The notes beneath the pieces were generated by a model that saw only the letters and a program-made list of their open reading frames with translations, searched no databases and was not told where the DNA came from. Source: Hydrogenophaga sp. (GTDB lineage Bacteria > Pseudomonadota > Gammaproteobacteria > Burkholderiales > Burkholderiaceae_C). From it: DNA of 6,366 nt. The position numbers and the translations under genes were made by a program. This document shows, piece by piece, positions 1 through 5,588 of this stretch. The stretch is taken from contig JAGXRS010000169.1 in assembly GCA_018335615.1 (NCBI GenBank), positions 1-6,366 on the forward strand, given 5' to 3'. The first letter of the stretch is position 1, and each line of letters begins with the position of its first letter.

Positions 1-1
1 C

Positions 2-634
2 ACGGCCGAGCTGCAGGCCGCCGGCATCGACGCCCGCTGGGTGGCCGCCGACTGCTCGCGCGAGGACGACATCCAGCGCCTGGCCGACGAAAGCCTGCAG
101 CGCCTGGGCGACATCGACATCCTGGTCAACAACGCCGGCGCCGCCTGGGGGGCCCCCGCCGAAGACCATCCCGTCGAGGCCTGGGACAAGGTGATGAACC
201 TCAACGTGCGCAGCTACTTCATCCTGAGCCAGCTCATCGCCAAGCGCAGCATGATCGCGCGCCGCAGCGGCAGCATCATCAACACCGCGTCCATCGCCGG
301 CCTGGGCGGCAACCCCAGCGGCATGAAGACCATCGCTTACAACACGTCCAAGGGCGCGGTGATCAACTTCACCCGTGCCCTGGCGGCCGAGTGGGGCGAG
401 CAGGGCATCCGCGTCAACGCCATCTGCCCGGGCTTCTTCCCGAGCAAGATGACGGTGGGCACGCTGAAGGCCATGGGCGAAGAGAAGCTCGCCTCGCACG
501 CGCCGCTGCGCCGCCTGGGCGACGACGAAGACCTCAAGGGCCTGACCGTGCTGTTCGCGTCGGATGCCGGCAAGCACATCACCGGCCAGTGGCTGGCGGT
601 GGACGGCGGCGTCAGCGTGATCACGGGCGGCTGA
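2..634 (+). CDS. SDR family NAD(P)-dependent oxidoreductase, 5'-truncated by window edge
   Basis: This is the C-terminal part of a classical short-chain dehydrogenase/reductase, an enzyme that interconverts an alcohol and a ketone with NAD(P)(H). The reading frame is open from base 2, so the start codon and the N-terminal TGxxxGxG cofactor loop lie before the window. The GTG at 41 is internal, because SDR-like sequence (ELQAAGIDARWVAADCS) continues in front of it. Visible motifs are NNAG (bases 128-139), the catalytic Ser in NTAS (290-292) and YNTSK with Tyr at 338-340 and Lys at 350-352. The Ser-Tyr spacing is 16 residues, three more than usual, owing to the NPSGMKT segment. The tail, with ITGQWLAVDGG, is typical of FabG/gluconate-5-dehydrogenase-like members. 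It could be a 3-oxoacyl or 3-hydroxyacyl-CoA reductase, but substrate cannot be read from sequence. The family call is firm. The next gene starts 183 bases downstream, after a repeat cluster. Confidence 0.93.
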   Translation, partial: TAELQAAGIDARWVAADCSREDDIQRLADESLQRLGDIDILVNNAGAAWGAPAEDHPVEAWDKVMNLNVRSYFILSQLIAKRSMIARRSGSIINTASIAGLGGNPSGMKTIAYNTSKGAVINFTRALAAEWGEQGIRVNAICPGFFPSKMTVGTLKAMGEEKLASHAPLRRLGDDEDLKGLTVLFASDAGKHITGQWLAVDGGVSVITGG

Positions 635-663
635 CCGCGCACGCTTGATCGAGCACCCTCAAC

Positions 664-693
664 CCCGTTCGGGGCTGGGCCTGTCGAAGCCCT
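664..693 (+). repeat. Short palindromic intergenic repeat, copy 1
   Basis: This copy begins CCCGTTCGGGGCTGGGCCTG and continues with TCGAAGCCCT. Compared with copy 2 it has one inserted G and one A-to-G change. Each unit is an imperfect palindrome (TTCG near one end, CGAA near the other). I recognise this type as a dispersed, REP-like repeat common between genes in Comamonadaceae and some other proteobacteria. That recognition is from memory. The downstream stretch TGGTCGAAGG (711-720) resembles the repeat's second half and may be a decayed remnant. Confidence 0.8.
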
Positions 694-728
694 CGCACAC
701 CATGGTTTTCTGGTCGAAGGCACCATCA

Positions 729-757
729 CCCGTTCGGGCTGAGCCTGTCGAAGCCTT
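729..757 (+). repeat. Short palindromic intergenic repeat, copy 2
   Basis: This 29-base unit begins CCCGTTCGGGCTGAGCCTGT and ends CGAAGCCTT. It is the same orientation as copy 1 and nearly identical to copy 4 (27 of 29 bases match). It faces copy 3 across 17 bases and could pair with it. Confidence 0.85.
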
Positions 758-774
758 CACTCACCCACCCGGTG

Positions 775-803
775 AACCCTTCGACAAGCTCAGGGCGAAC
801 GGG
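775..803 (-). repeat. Short palindromic intergenic repeat, copy 3, inverted
   Basis: Read on the minus strand this unit begins CCCGTTCGCCCTGAGCTTGT and ends CGAAGGGTT. It matches copy 2 at 24 of 29 positions. It is the 'GCCCTGAGCTTGTCGAAGG' variant of the repeat. When such copies are translated they give the well-known artefact peptide ...FALSLSKG..., seen here in a spurious minus-strand frame. Confidence 0.85.
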
Positions 804-817
804 TTTTCAGACACAGC

Positions 818-1243
818 ATGAAGTTTCAAGTCCACATCCCTTTTGTCGAGCTGCTCGGCTTTGAACTGCACAAGTTCGAAGGCGGGGAGGCCACGATCAC
901 GTTCGACCCCAAGCCCGAGCATGAAAACTCGTTCAACGTGGTGCACGGCGGCGCCAGCATGACCCTGCTCGACGTGGTGATGGCGCACGCCGCGCGCTCG
1001 GTGGAGCCGGCCATGGGCTGCGTCACCATCGAAATGAAGACCAGCTTCATGCGCGCCGCCAAGGGCCCCCTCACCGCCAAGGGCCGGCTGCTGCACCGCA
1101 CCGCCACCATGGCCTTTACCGAGGGCAGCATCTTCGATGCCGACGACAAGCTCTGCGCCCACGCCACCGGCACCTTCAAGTTCGTGCCACGCCTGCCCGT
1201 GGGCAAGTCCACGCAGGCGCTGAACACGCTCAAGACCGACTGA
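818..1243 (+). CDS. PaaI family (hotdog fold) acyl-CoA thioesterase
   Basis: The 141-residue product is the usual length for a single-domain hotdog thioesterase that hydrolyses acyl-CoA esters to free acid and CoA in the cytoplasm. It opens with IPFVELLGFEL, the typical first strand and helix entry of the family. The core motif follows: FNVVHGGASMTLLDVVM, with H43-G44-G45 and acidic D52 at the position of the catalytic Asp of PaaI-type enzymes. The segment TIEMKTSFMRAAKGPLTAKGRLLHR matches the usual central strands. The ATG at 818 is chosen because the family N-terminus begins there and the repeat cluster lies directly upstream. No good Shine-Dalgarno sequence precedes it (TTTTCAGACACAGC), which hints at weak or unusual initiation. 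The MDR reductase gene follows after 32 bases, suggesting one transcript. The acyl substrate is unknown. A 4-hydroxybenzoyl- or phenylacetyl-CoA-like role is possible but unsupported. Confidence 0.9.
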   Translation: MKFQVHIPFVELLGFELHKFEGGEATITFDPKPEHENSFNVVHGGASMTLLDVVMAHAARSVEPAMGCVTIEMKTSFMRAAKGPLTAKGRLLHRTATMAFTEGSIFDADDKLCAHATGTFKFVPRLPVGKSTQALNTLKTD

Positions 1244-1275
1244 TTCGAACCCCTACACTCCCAAGGAGACACCCC

Positions 1276-2292
1276 ATGCCCGCCAATCAGCAGATCGTCC
1301 TCGACAACCGCCCGCAAGGCGAAGCCACCGTCGACAACTTCAAGCTCGTCACCACCGACACCCCGGCGCTGGCCGACGGCCAGGTGCTCGTCAAGCACCA
1401 CTTTCTCAGCCTCGACCCGTACATGCGCGGCCGCATGAACGACAGCAAGAGCTACGCCGCGTCCCAGCCGCTGGGCGAGGTGATGATTGGTGGCACCGTG
1501 GGCGAGGTGGTCGAATCAAAGCACCCCAAGCTCAAGGCCGGCGACCAGGTGGTCGGCATGGGCGGCTGGCAGGAATACAGCGTGGTCGACGCTACGCAGC
1601 CGGGTGCGCTGCGCAAGGTCGACACCACGCACGTGCCGCTGTCGTACTACCTGGGTGCCGTGGGCATGCCCGGCGTCACCGCCTGGTACGGCCTGGTGAA
1701 GATCATTGCGCCGAAGGCCGGCGACACCGTGGTGGTGAGTGCTGCCACGGGTGCGGTTGGCAGTGCCTTTGCCGCCCTGGCCAAGGCCCGCGGCTGCCGC
1801 GTGGTGGGCATCGCCGGTGGCCCCGAGAAGTGCGCCTACGCGGTGGACGAGCTGGGTTTTGACGCCTGCATCGACTACAAGCTGCACAAAGACATGTACT
1901 CGCTGGCCAAAGCGCTCAAGCAGGAATGCCCGGATGGCATCGATGGCTACTTCGAGAACGTGGGCGGCATGGTGCTCGACGCCGTGCTGCTGCGCATGAA
2001 CGCCTTCGGCCGCATCGCGGTGTGCGGGATGATCGCCGGCTACGACGGCGCGCCGCTGCCGCTGGCCAACCCGGCGCTGATTCTGATCAACCGCCTGAAG
2101 ATCGAGGGCTTCATCGTCAGCGAGCACATGGAGATCTGGCCGGAGGCCCTGGCCGAGCTGGGTGCGCTGGTGGCAGAAGGCAAGCTGCGCCCGCGCGAGA
2201 CGGTGGCGCAAGGCATCGACAATGCGCCCGAGGCTTTCCTGGGTCTGCTCAAGGGCAAGAACTTTGGCAAGCAGTTGGTCAAACTGATCTGA
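1276..2292 (+). CDS. NADP-dependent medium-chain oxidoreductase (zinc-free MDR, CurA/leukotriene B4 dehydrogenase-like)
   Basis: This 338-residue protein is full length for the zinc-independent MDR group that reduces activated C=C bonds of enones and similar compounds with NADPH. The N-terminal GroES-like domain (about 1-125) contains LDPYMRGRMND and the GGTVGEVVES...GDQVVGMGGWQEY region, both hallmarks of the group. The Rossmann domain has AATGAVGS at 156-163 as dinucleotide loop, followed by ENVGG and FGRIAVCGMIAGYD. The C-terminus, with GIDNAPEAFLGLLKGKNFGKQLVKL, is also family-typical. No GHE or cysteine cluster for zinc is present, so it is not a zinc alcohol dehydrogenase. The start is fixed by AAGGAG at 1263-1268, seven bases before the ATG. 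It lies between the thioesterase and the AidB-like gene (19 bases to the next ATG). The true substrate is not known; curcumin-reductase-type labels by homology should be read only as the family. Confidence 0.94.
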   Translation: MPANQQIVLDNRPQGEATVDNFKLVTTDTPALADGQVLVKHHFLSLDPYMRGRMNDSKSYAASQPLGEVMIGGTVGEVVESKHPKLKAGDQVVGMGGWQEYSVVDATQPGALRKVDTTHVPLSYYLGAVGMPGVTAWYGLVKIIAPKAGDTVVVSAATGAVGSAFAALAKARGCRVVGIAGGPEKCAYAVDELGFDACIDYKLHKDMYSLAKALKQECPDGIDGYFENVGGMVLDAVLLRMNAFGRIAVCGMIAGYDGAPLPLANPALILINRLKIEGFIVSEHMEIWPEALAELGALVAEGKLRPRETVAQGIDNAPEAFLGLLKGKNFGKQLVKLI

Positions 2293-2311
2293 GGTCACCG
2301 CGGAGGCTGGC

Positions 2312-3961
2312 ATGAACACGACCCACGACGTTTTCAACCAGCCCGAGCCGCTGGTCGATGTGAACCTGTTCGACACCCACCGGGCCTTGCAGGACGCGCT
2401 GAAGTTCAACGCGCCGGGCCTGGACACAGCGGGCTTCAGCGCCCTGGGCGTCCGGGTTGGCAGTGCCGACATGCAGCAGCACGCGCGGCTGGCCCATGTG
2501 TTCACGCCGCAGCTCAAGAGCCACAGCCGCGTCGGCCACCGCATCGACCAGGTGGAGTTCCACCCGAGCTACCACGCGCTCATGTCGGCCGCCACGGCGG
2601 CGGGTTTGCACGGCACGCCGTTCGCGGCCGACGAGCAGGCCAGCGGCCACGCCCATGTGAAGCGGGGTGCCAGCTTCATGCTTTTCACCGAGCTGGAACC
2701 GTCCATCCTGTGCCCGATTTCCATGACCTATGCGGTCACGCCGGCGCTGCGCGACAACGCCGCCATCTACCGCGACTGGGCACCGGGCCTCACCAGCCGC
2801 GCCTACGATCCCGCGCTCAAGCCCTTCAGCGAAAAAGCCGGCCTCACGATGGGCATGGGCATGACGGAGAAGCAGGGCGGCTCGGACGTGCGGGCCAACA
2901 CCACGCAGGCCCTGCCCGCCGGGCAGGACGCCTGGGGCCAGCGCTTCACGGTCACCGGCCACAAGTGGTTCTTCTCGGCGCCCATGTGCGACGCCTTCCT
3001 CATCCTGGCGCAGACGCCAGCCGGCTTGAGCTGCCTGTTCCTGCCCCGCGTGTTGCCCGACGGCACGCTCAACGAGCTGCACATCCAGCGCCTGAAAGAC
3101 AAGCTGGGCAACAAGGCCAACGCCAGCTCCGAGGTCGAATTCACCGGCGCCACCGCCTGGCTGGTGGGCGAAGAAGGACGCGGTGTGCCGCAGATTTTGT
3201 CCATGGGCACCCTGACGCGGCTCGACTGCGCGCTGGGCACCAGCGGGCTGATGCGCCAGTCGCTCGGCATCGCCCTGCACCACACGGCCCAGCGCAAGGC
3301 CTTCGGCAAGGCGCTGATCGAGCAGCCGCTCATGAAAAACGTGCTGGCCGACCTGGCGCTCGAATCCGAGGCCGCCACCGCGCTGGCCCTGCGCCTGGCG
3401 CGCAGCTTCGACAAAACGGGCGACGCGCACGAGCAGGCCATGCAGCGCCTGCTGACGCCTGTGGCCAAGTTCTGGATCTGCAAGCGCGGCAGCACGTTCG
3501 CCCAGGAAGCCATGGAATGCCTGGGGGGCAACGGTTATGTGGAGGAGGGTGGCGAAGGCATCATGGCCCGCATCTACCGCGAGATGCCGGTCAACAGCAT
3601 CTGGGAGGGCGCCGGCAACATCATGGCGCTGGACCTGCTGCGCGCCCTGCGCAAGGCCGATGCCGCCGCCGCGCTGGCGCACGAACTCGCCCCGGCCAAA
3701 GGCATGCACCCCGCGCTGGACCACCTGGCCAGCCGCCTGCCCATCCGGGTGGAAGCAATGGCCACCGAAATGGAAGCCCGCCGCCTGGCGCAAGACGTGG
3801 CACTCGCCGTGCAGGCCGCGCTGCTGGCCCAGACTGCGCCCCCTGCCGTGTTCGGCGCCTTCTGCGATTCGCGTCTGGGCGGCGACTGGGGCCTGAGCTT
3901 CGGTTCACTGGGCGCAGGCGCCGATTTCGACGCCATCATCCAGCGGGCCATGCCCGCATGA
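2312..3961 (+). CDS. aidB: AidB-type acyl-CoA dehydrogenase
   Basis: The 549-residue protein aligns by eye along its whole length with E. coli AidB (541 residues), an FAD-binding acyl-CoA dehydrogenase homologue linked to the response to DNA alkylation and reported to have weak isovaleryl-CoA dehydrogenase activity. Shared segments are VFNQPEPL...NLFDTHRAL at the N-terminus, FMLFTELEPSILCPISMTYA, MGMTEKQGGSDVRANTT (184 onward), HKWFFSAPMCDA, RLKDKLGNKANASSEVEF, RLDCALG (303 onward), FWICKRG and YREMPVNSIWEGAGNIM. E432 in WEG sits where the catalytic Glu of AidB lies. The C-terminal 110 residues, equivalent to the DNA-binding domain of E. coli AidB, are more diverged. GGAGG at 2302-2306 sets the ATG. 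Its place in a metabolic gene row suggests a true acyl-CoA dehydrogenase role, though that is inference. The family call is secure; the symbol denotes homology, not proven function. Confidence 0.93.
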   Translation: MNTTHDVFNQPEPLVDVNLFDTHRALQDALKFNAPGLDTAGFSALGVRVGSADMQQHARLAHVFTPQLKSHSRVGHRIDQVEFHPSYHALMSAATAAGLHGTPFAADEQASGHAHVKRGASFMLFTELEPSILCPISMTYAVTPALRDNAAIYRDWAPGLTSRAYDPALKPFSEKAGLTMGMGMTEKQGGSDVRANTTQALPAGQDAWGQRFTVTGHKWFFSAPMCDAFLILAQTPAGLSCLFLPRVLPDGTLNELHIQRLKDKLGNKANASSEVEFTGATAWLVGEEGRGVPQILSMGTLTRLDCALGTSGLMRQSLGIALHHTAQRKAFGKALIEQPLMKNVLADLALESEAATALALRLARSFDKTGDAHEQAMQRLLTPVAKFWICKRGSTFAQEAMECLGGNGYVEEGGEGIMARIYREMPVNSIWEGAGNIMALDLLRALRKADAAAALAHELAPAKGMHPALDHLASRLPIRVEAMATEMEARRLAQDVALAVQAALLAQTAPPAVFGAFCDSRLGGDWGLSFGSLGAGADFDAIIQRAMPA

Positions 3962-3972
3962 AAACCGACACA

Positions 3973-4001
3973 CCCGTTCGGGCTGAGCCTGTCGACGCCC
4001 T
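3973..4001 (+). repeat. Short palindromic intergenic repeat, copy 4
   Basis: This copy begins CCCGTTCGGGCTGAGCCTGT and ends CGACGCCCT, differing from copy 2 at two positions. It lies alone in the 70-base gap between the AidB-like gene and the GST-like gene, more than 3 kb from the other copies. This supports a dispersed rather than local tandem repeat. Translated in the frame of the ATG overlapping the aidB stop it gives the repeat-derived peptide PVRAEPVDAL. Confidence 0.85.
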
Positions 4002-4031
4002 CAACCGGCCCTGAGCCACACGCGAAACCCC

Positions 4032-4967
4032 ATGTCCGACCTCATCCTCCACCACTACCCCAGTTCACCCTTCTCGGAGAAGGTTCGCCTGATCATGGGC
4101 CACAAGGGCCTGGCCTGGCAGAGCGTGGTCATTCCGCGCATCATGCCCAAGCCCGATGTGCTGGCGCTCACCGGCGGCTACCGCCGCACGCCCTTCCTGC
4201 AGGTGGGAGCCGACATCTATTGCGACACCGCGCTCATCTGCGACGTGCTGGAACACCGCCAGCCCACGCCCGCGCTCTACCCCGAACACCAGAAAGGCAT
4301 CGCCCGCGTGCTGGCGCAGTGGGCCGACAGCACGCTCTTCTGGGCCGCCATGGGCCACAACCTCAGCCCGAAGGGCGCGGCGGCGCTGTTCGCCGGCCAG
4401 CCGCCCGAGGCCGCGCAGGCGTTTGCCGCCGACCGCGGTGCCATGCGCAGCGGCATGGCCAGCCTGCGCCCGGGTGACGCCACCGCCGCCTACCGCAGCT
4501 ACCTGCGTCGCCTGGCCAACATGCTGCACGAACAGCCCTTCCTGCTGGGCGCTGCGCCCTGCGTGGCCGACTTCGCCGCCTACCACCCGCTGTGGTTCAG
4601 TCGCGTGGTGAACCCGGCCATGGCCGGCGTGCTCGACGCCACGCCCGATGTGCTGGCCTGGATGGACCGCATGGCCGCCATCGGCCACGGGCAGATGGGC
4701 AAACTGGACTCGACGCAGGCCATTGCCATCGCCGCTGCTACGGAGCCGGCACCCCTGCCCGAAGAAGCTTTCCAGGACGAACACGGCATACCGCTGGGCA
4801 GCCGCGTCACCATCGCGGCCGAGTCCTTTGGCCAGGAGCCCACCGAAGGCATCCTGCGCGCCGCCAGCCGCACCCACTACACGCTGGAGCGTACCGACGA
4901 GCGCGCTGGCCGCCTGCATGTGCACTTTCCGCGCATCGGTTTTGTGCTGAGGGAAGTGCGCGCTTGA
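4032..4967 (+). CDS. Glutathione S-transferase family protein with C-terminal extension
   Basis: The 311-residue product has a thioredoxin-fold GST N-terminal domain (about 1-78). It contains HHYPSSPFSEKVRLIMGHKG with a PFS motif (S15 where some GST classes have a catalytic Ser or Cys), RRTPFLQ with the expected cis-proline at P54, and CDTALICDVLE at 64-74 in the place of the usual glutathione-binding E/D-S pair. An all-helical second domain follows to about residue 225, with PFLLGAAPCVADFAAYHPLW matching the GST C-terminal N-capping region. The last 85 residues (HGIPLGSRVTIAAESF... to LREVRA) look strand-rich and are extra: ordinary bacterial GSTs are about 200-230 residues. No clear ribosome binding site precedes the ATG, but SDLILHHYPSSP is a normal GST start. 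It may conjugate or isomerise reactive intermediates of the neighbouring pathway. Glutathione activity itself is not demonstrated by sequence. Confidence 0.88.
   Translation: MSDLILHHYPSSPFSEKVRLIMGHKGLAWQSVVIPRIMPKPDVLALTGGYRRTPFLQVGADIYCDTALICDVLEHRQPTPALYPEHQKGIARVLAQWADSTLFWAAMGHNLSPKGAAALFAGQPPEAAQAFAADRGAMRSGMASLRPGDATAAYRSYLRRLANMLHEQPFLLGAAPCVADFAAYHPLWFSRVVNPAMAGVLDATPDVLAWMDRMAAIGHGQMGKLDSTQAIAIAAATEPAPLPEEAFQDEHGIPLGSRVTIAAESFGQEPTEGILRAASRTHYTLERTDERAGRLHVHFPRIGFVLREVRA
4949..4954 (+). promoter_or_regulatory. Ribosome binding site supporting the TTG start of the acetyltransferase
   Basis: GAGGGA lies inside the end of the GST-like gene, nine bases before TTG at 4964. It is the best purine-rich match near any candidate start of the next gene. 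The alternative GTG at 5009 has only GC-rich sequence without a Shine-Dalgarno match in front. Confidence 0.5.
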
Positions 4968-5461
4968 GTTCCGCCCTTTCCCCATCGGCCCGGGCGCCGC
5001 TGCCCGACGTGCAGTGGCGCTGCCTGCCGTTCGGCGCCTTGCTGCCCCACACGCTCTACGCCTTGCTGCGCCTGCGCGCCGAGGTGTTCGTGGTGGAGCA
5101 GGCCTGCGCCTTTCAAGACTTGGACGATGCCGACCCGGCCTGCCTGCACCTGCTGGGCGAGGCGCGTACCGCCGCCGGCCCGCGCCTGCTGGCCTACACC
5201 CGGCTGGTGCCCGCCGGCCTGAAGTACGCCGAGGCCAGCATCGGCCGCGTGGTCACCGCCGCGTCCACCCGCGGCAGCGGCCTGGGCCACGCGCTGGTGC
5301 ACGAGTCGGTGCGCCAGCTGCAGCAGTTGTGGGGCCCGCAGCCGATCCGCATGGGCGCGCAGGCGCACCTGCAGGGCTTCTACCGCGAACACGGCTTCGT
5401 GTCCGACGGCCCGCTGTATGTCGAGGACGGTATCGACCACATTGAAATGATCAGACAGTGA
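4964..5461 (+). CDS. elaA: GNAT family N-acetyltransferase, ElaA-like
   Basis: The product resembles E. coli ElaA (153 residues), a GNAT-fold protein presumed to transfer an acetyl group from acetyl-CoA; its substrate is not established to my knowledge. Matching segments are LYALLRLRAEVFVVEQACAFQDLDDAD, IGRVVTAASTRGSGLGHALV (acetyl-CoA loop RGSGLG at 103-108), MGAQAHLQGFYREHGFV and YVEDGIDHIEM near the end. The start is uncertain. TTG at 4964 overlaps the upstream stop as TTGA, has GAGGGA in front and gives 165 residues. GTG at 5009 gives 150 residues, closer to ElaA length and with QW near the N-terminus as in E. coli, but lacks a ribosome binding site. No in-frame ATG is available. The overlap suggests translational coupling with the GST-like gene. 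Its link to the neighbouring oxidoreductases may be only co-transcription. Confidence 0.88.
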   Translation: MSSALSPSARAPLPDVQWRCLPFGALLPHTLYALLRLRAEVFVVEQACAFQDLDDADPACLHLLGEARTAAGPRLLAYTRLVPAGLKYAEASIGRVVTAASTRGSGLGHALVHESVRQLQQLWGPQPIRMGAQAHLQGFYREHGFVSDGPLYVEDGIDHIEMIRQ

Positions 5462-5545
5462 GCCCCCCTGCGCCGCTTCGCGTCTTCCCCCCCAGGGGAC
5501 CACACCAGCGGCCGGGCCAAGCCCGTTCCGCGGTGTGAGCCAGAC
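5462..5545 (+). repeat. Hairpin-rich C-rich intergenic repeat (REP-like)
   Basis: This stretch holds several nested inverted repeats. CCCCTG (5465-5470) can pair with CAGGGG (5493-5498), enclosing CGC-TTC-GCG (5474-5482). CGGGC (5513-5517) can pair with GCCCG (5521-5525) across CAA. It ends with TTCCGCGGTGTGAGCC. I recognise the arrangement as a type of intergenic element widespread in Comamonadaceae, from memory. It is different from the CCCGTTCG repeat. It separates elaA from the next SDR and could act as an mRNA-stabilising or terminating structure. No T run follows. Confidence 0.6.
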
Positions 5546-5588
5546 AGCTTCCCTTCAAACGACAGACACCACACAAGGAGACATCACC

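Larger units (their letters stand above)
729..807 (+). terminator. Possible hairpin terminator or attenuator formed by facing repeat copies 2 and 3
   Basis: Bases 729-757 and 775-803 can form a long imperfect stem (24 of 29 pairs, 17-base loop). The closing end, CGAACGGG, is followed directly by TTTT (804-807). This has the form of a rho-independent terminator acting on + strand transcription, although the T run is short and no T run exists on the other side. It lies after the first SDR and only 10 bases before the thioesterase ATG, so it could separate the two transcripts or lower readthrough. Function is inferred from shape alone. Confidence 0.4.

Noticed and set aside
644..663. TTGATC after the first SDR as a possible -35 promoter element
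   Set aside because: No acceptable -10 sequence lies at the right distance; the following DNA is the G+C-rich repeat copy 1.
664..803. CRISPR-like array from the repeated units upstream of the thioesterase
   Set aside because: Only three imperfect copies in mixed orientation with unequal spacers (35 and 17 bases), a further lone copy 3 kb away, and no cas gene.
761..1162. Minus-strand frame covering the thioesterase and ending in FALSLSKG
   Set aside because: The end is the known artefact peptide of the intergenic repeat, and the rest is antisense to a well-supported hotdog thioesterase.
1276..2292. Zinc-dependent alcohol dehydrogenase call for the MDR gene
   Set aside because: The GHE motif and the structural cysteine cluster are missing; the sequence fits the zinc-free NADP-dependent group.
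1516..2544. Minus-strand frame of 342 codons opposite the MDR gene
   Set aside because: Composition is shadow-like (H, V, G, A, Q rich), with no recognisable domain, and it spans two genuine + strand genes and their gap.
3403..3425. CTTCGACAAAACGGGCG inside the aidB-like gene, resembling half of the intergenic repeat
   Set aside because: Only a short partial match, and it encodes SFDKTGDA at a position where E. coli AidB has comparable sequence, so it is probably chance.
2279..3793. Long minus-strand open frame (504 codons) opposite the aidB-like gene
   Set aside because: Its translation is low-complexity, rich in G, A, R, Q and H without any family motif. It is the usual antisense shadow of a G+C-rich gene, and the + strand frame is a full-length AidB homologue.
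4592..4963. Upstream extension of the acetyltransferase frame into the GST-like gene
   Set aside because: The frame is open for about 370 bases more, but its translation there is arginine/proline-rich noise. The conserved ElaA-like sequence begins only after 5009.
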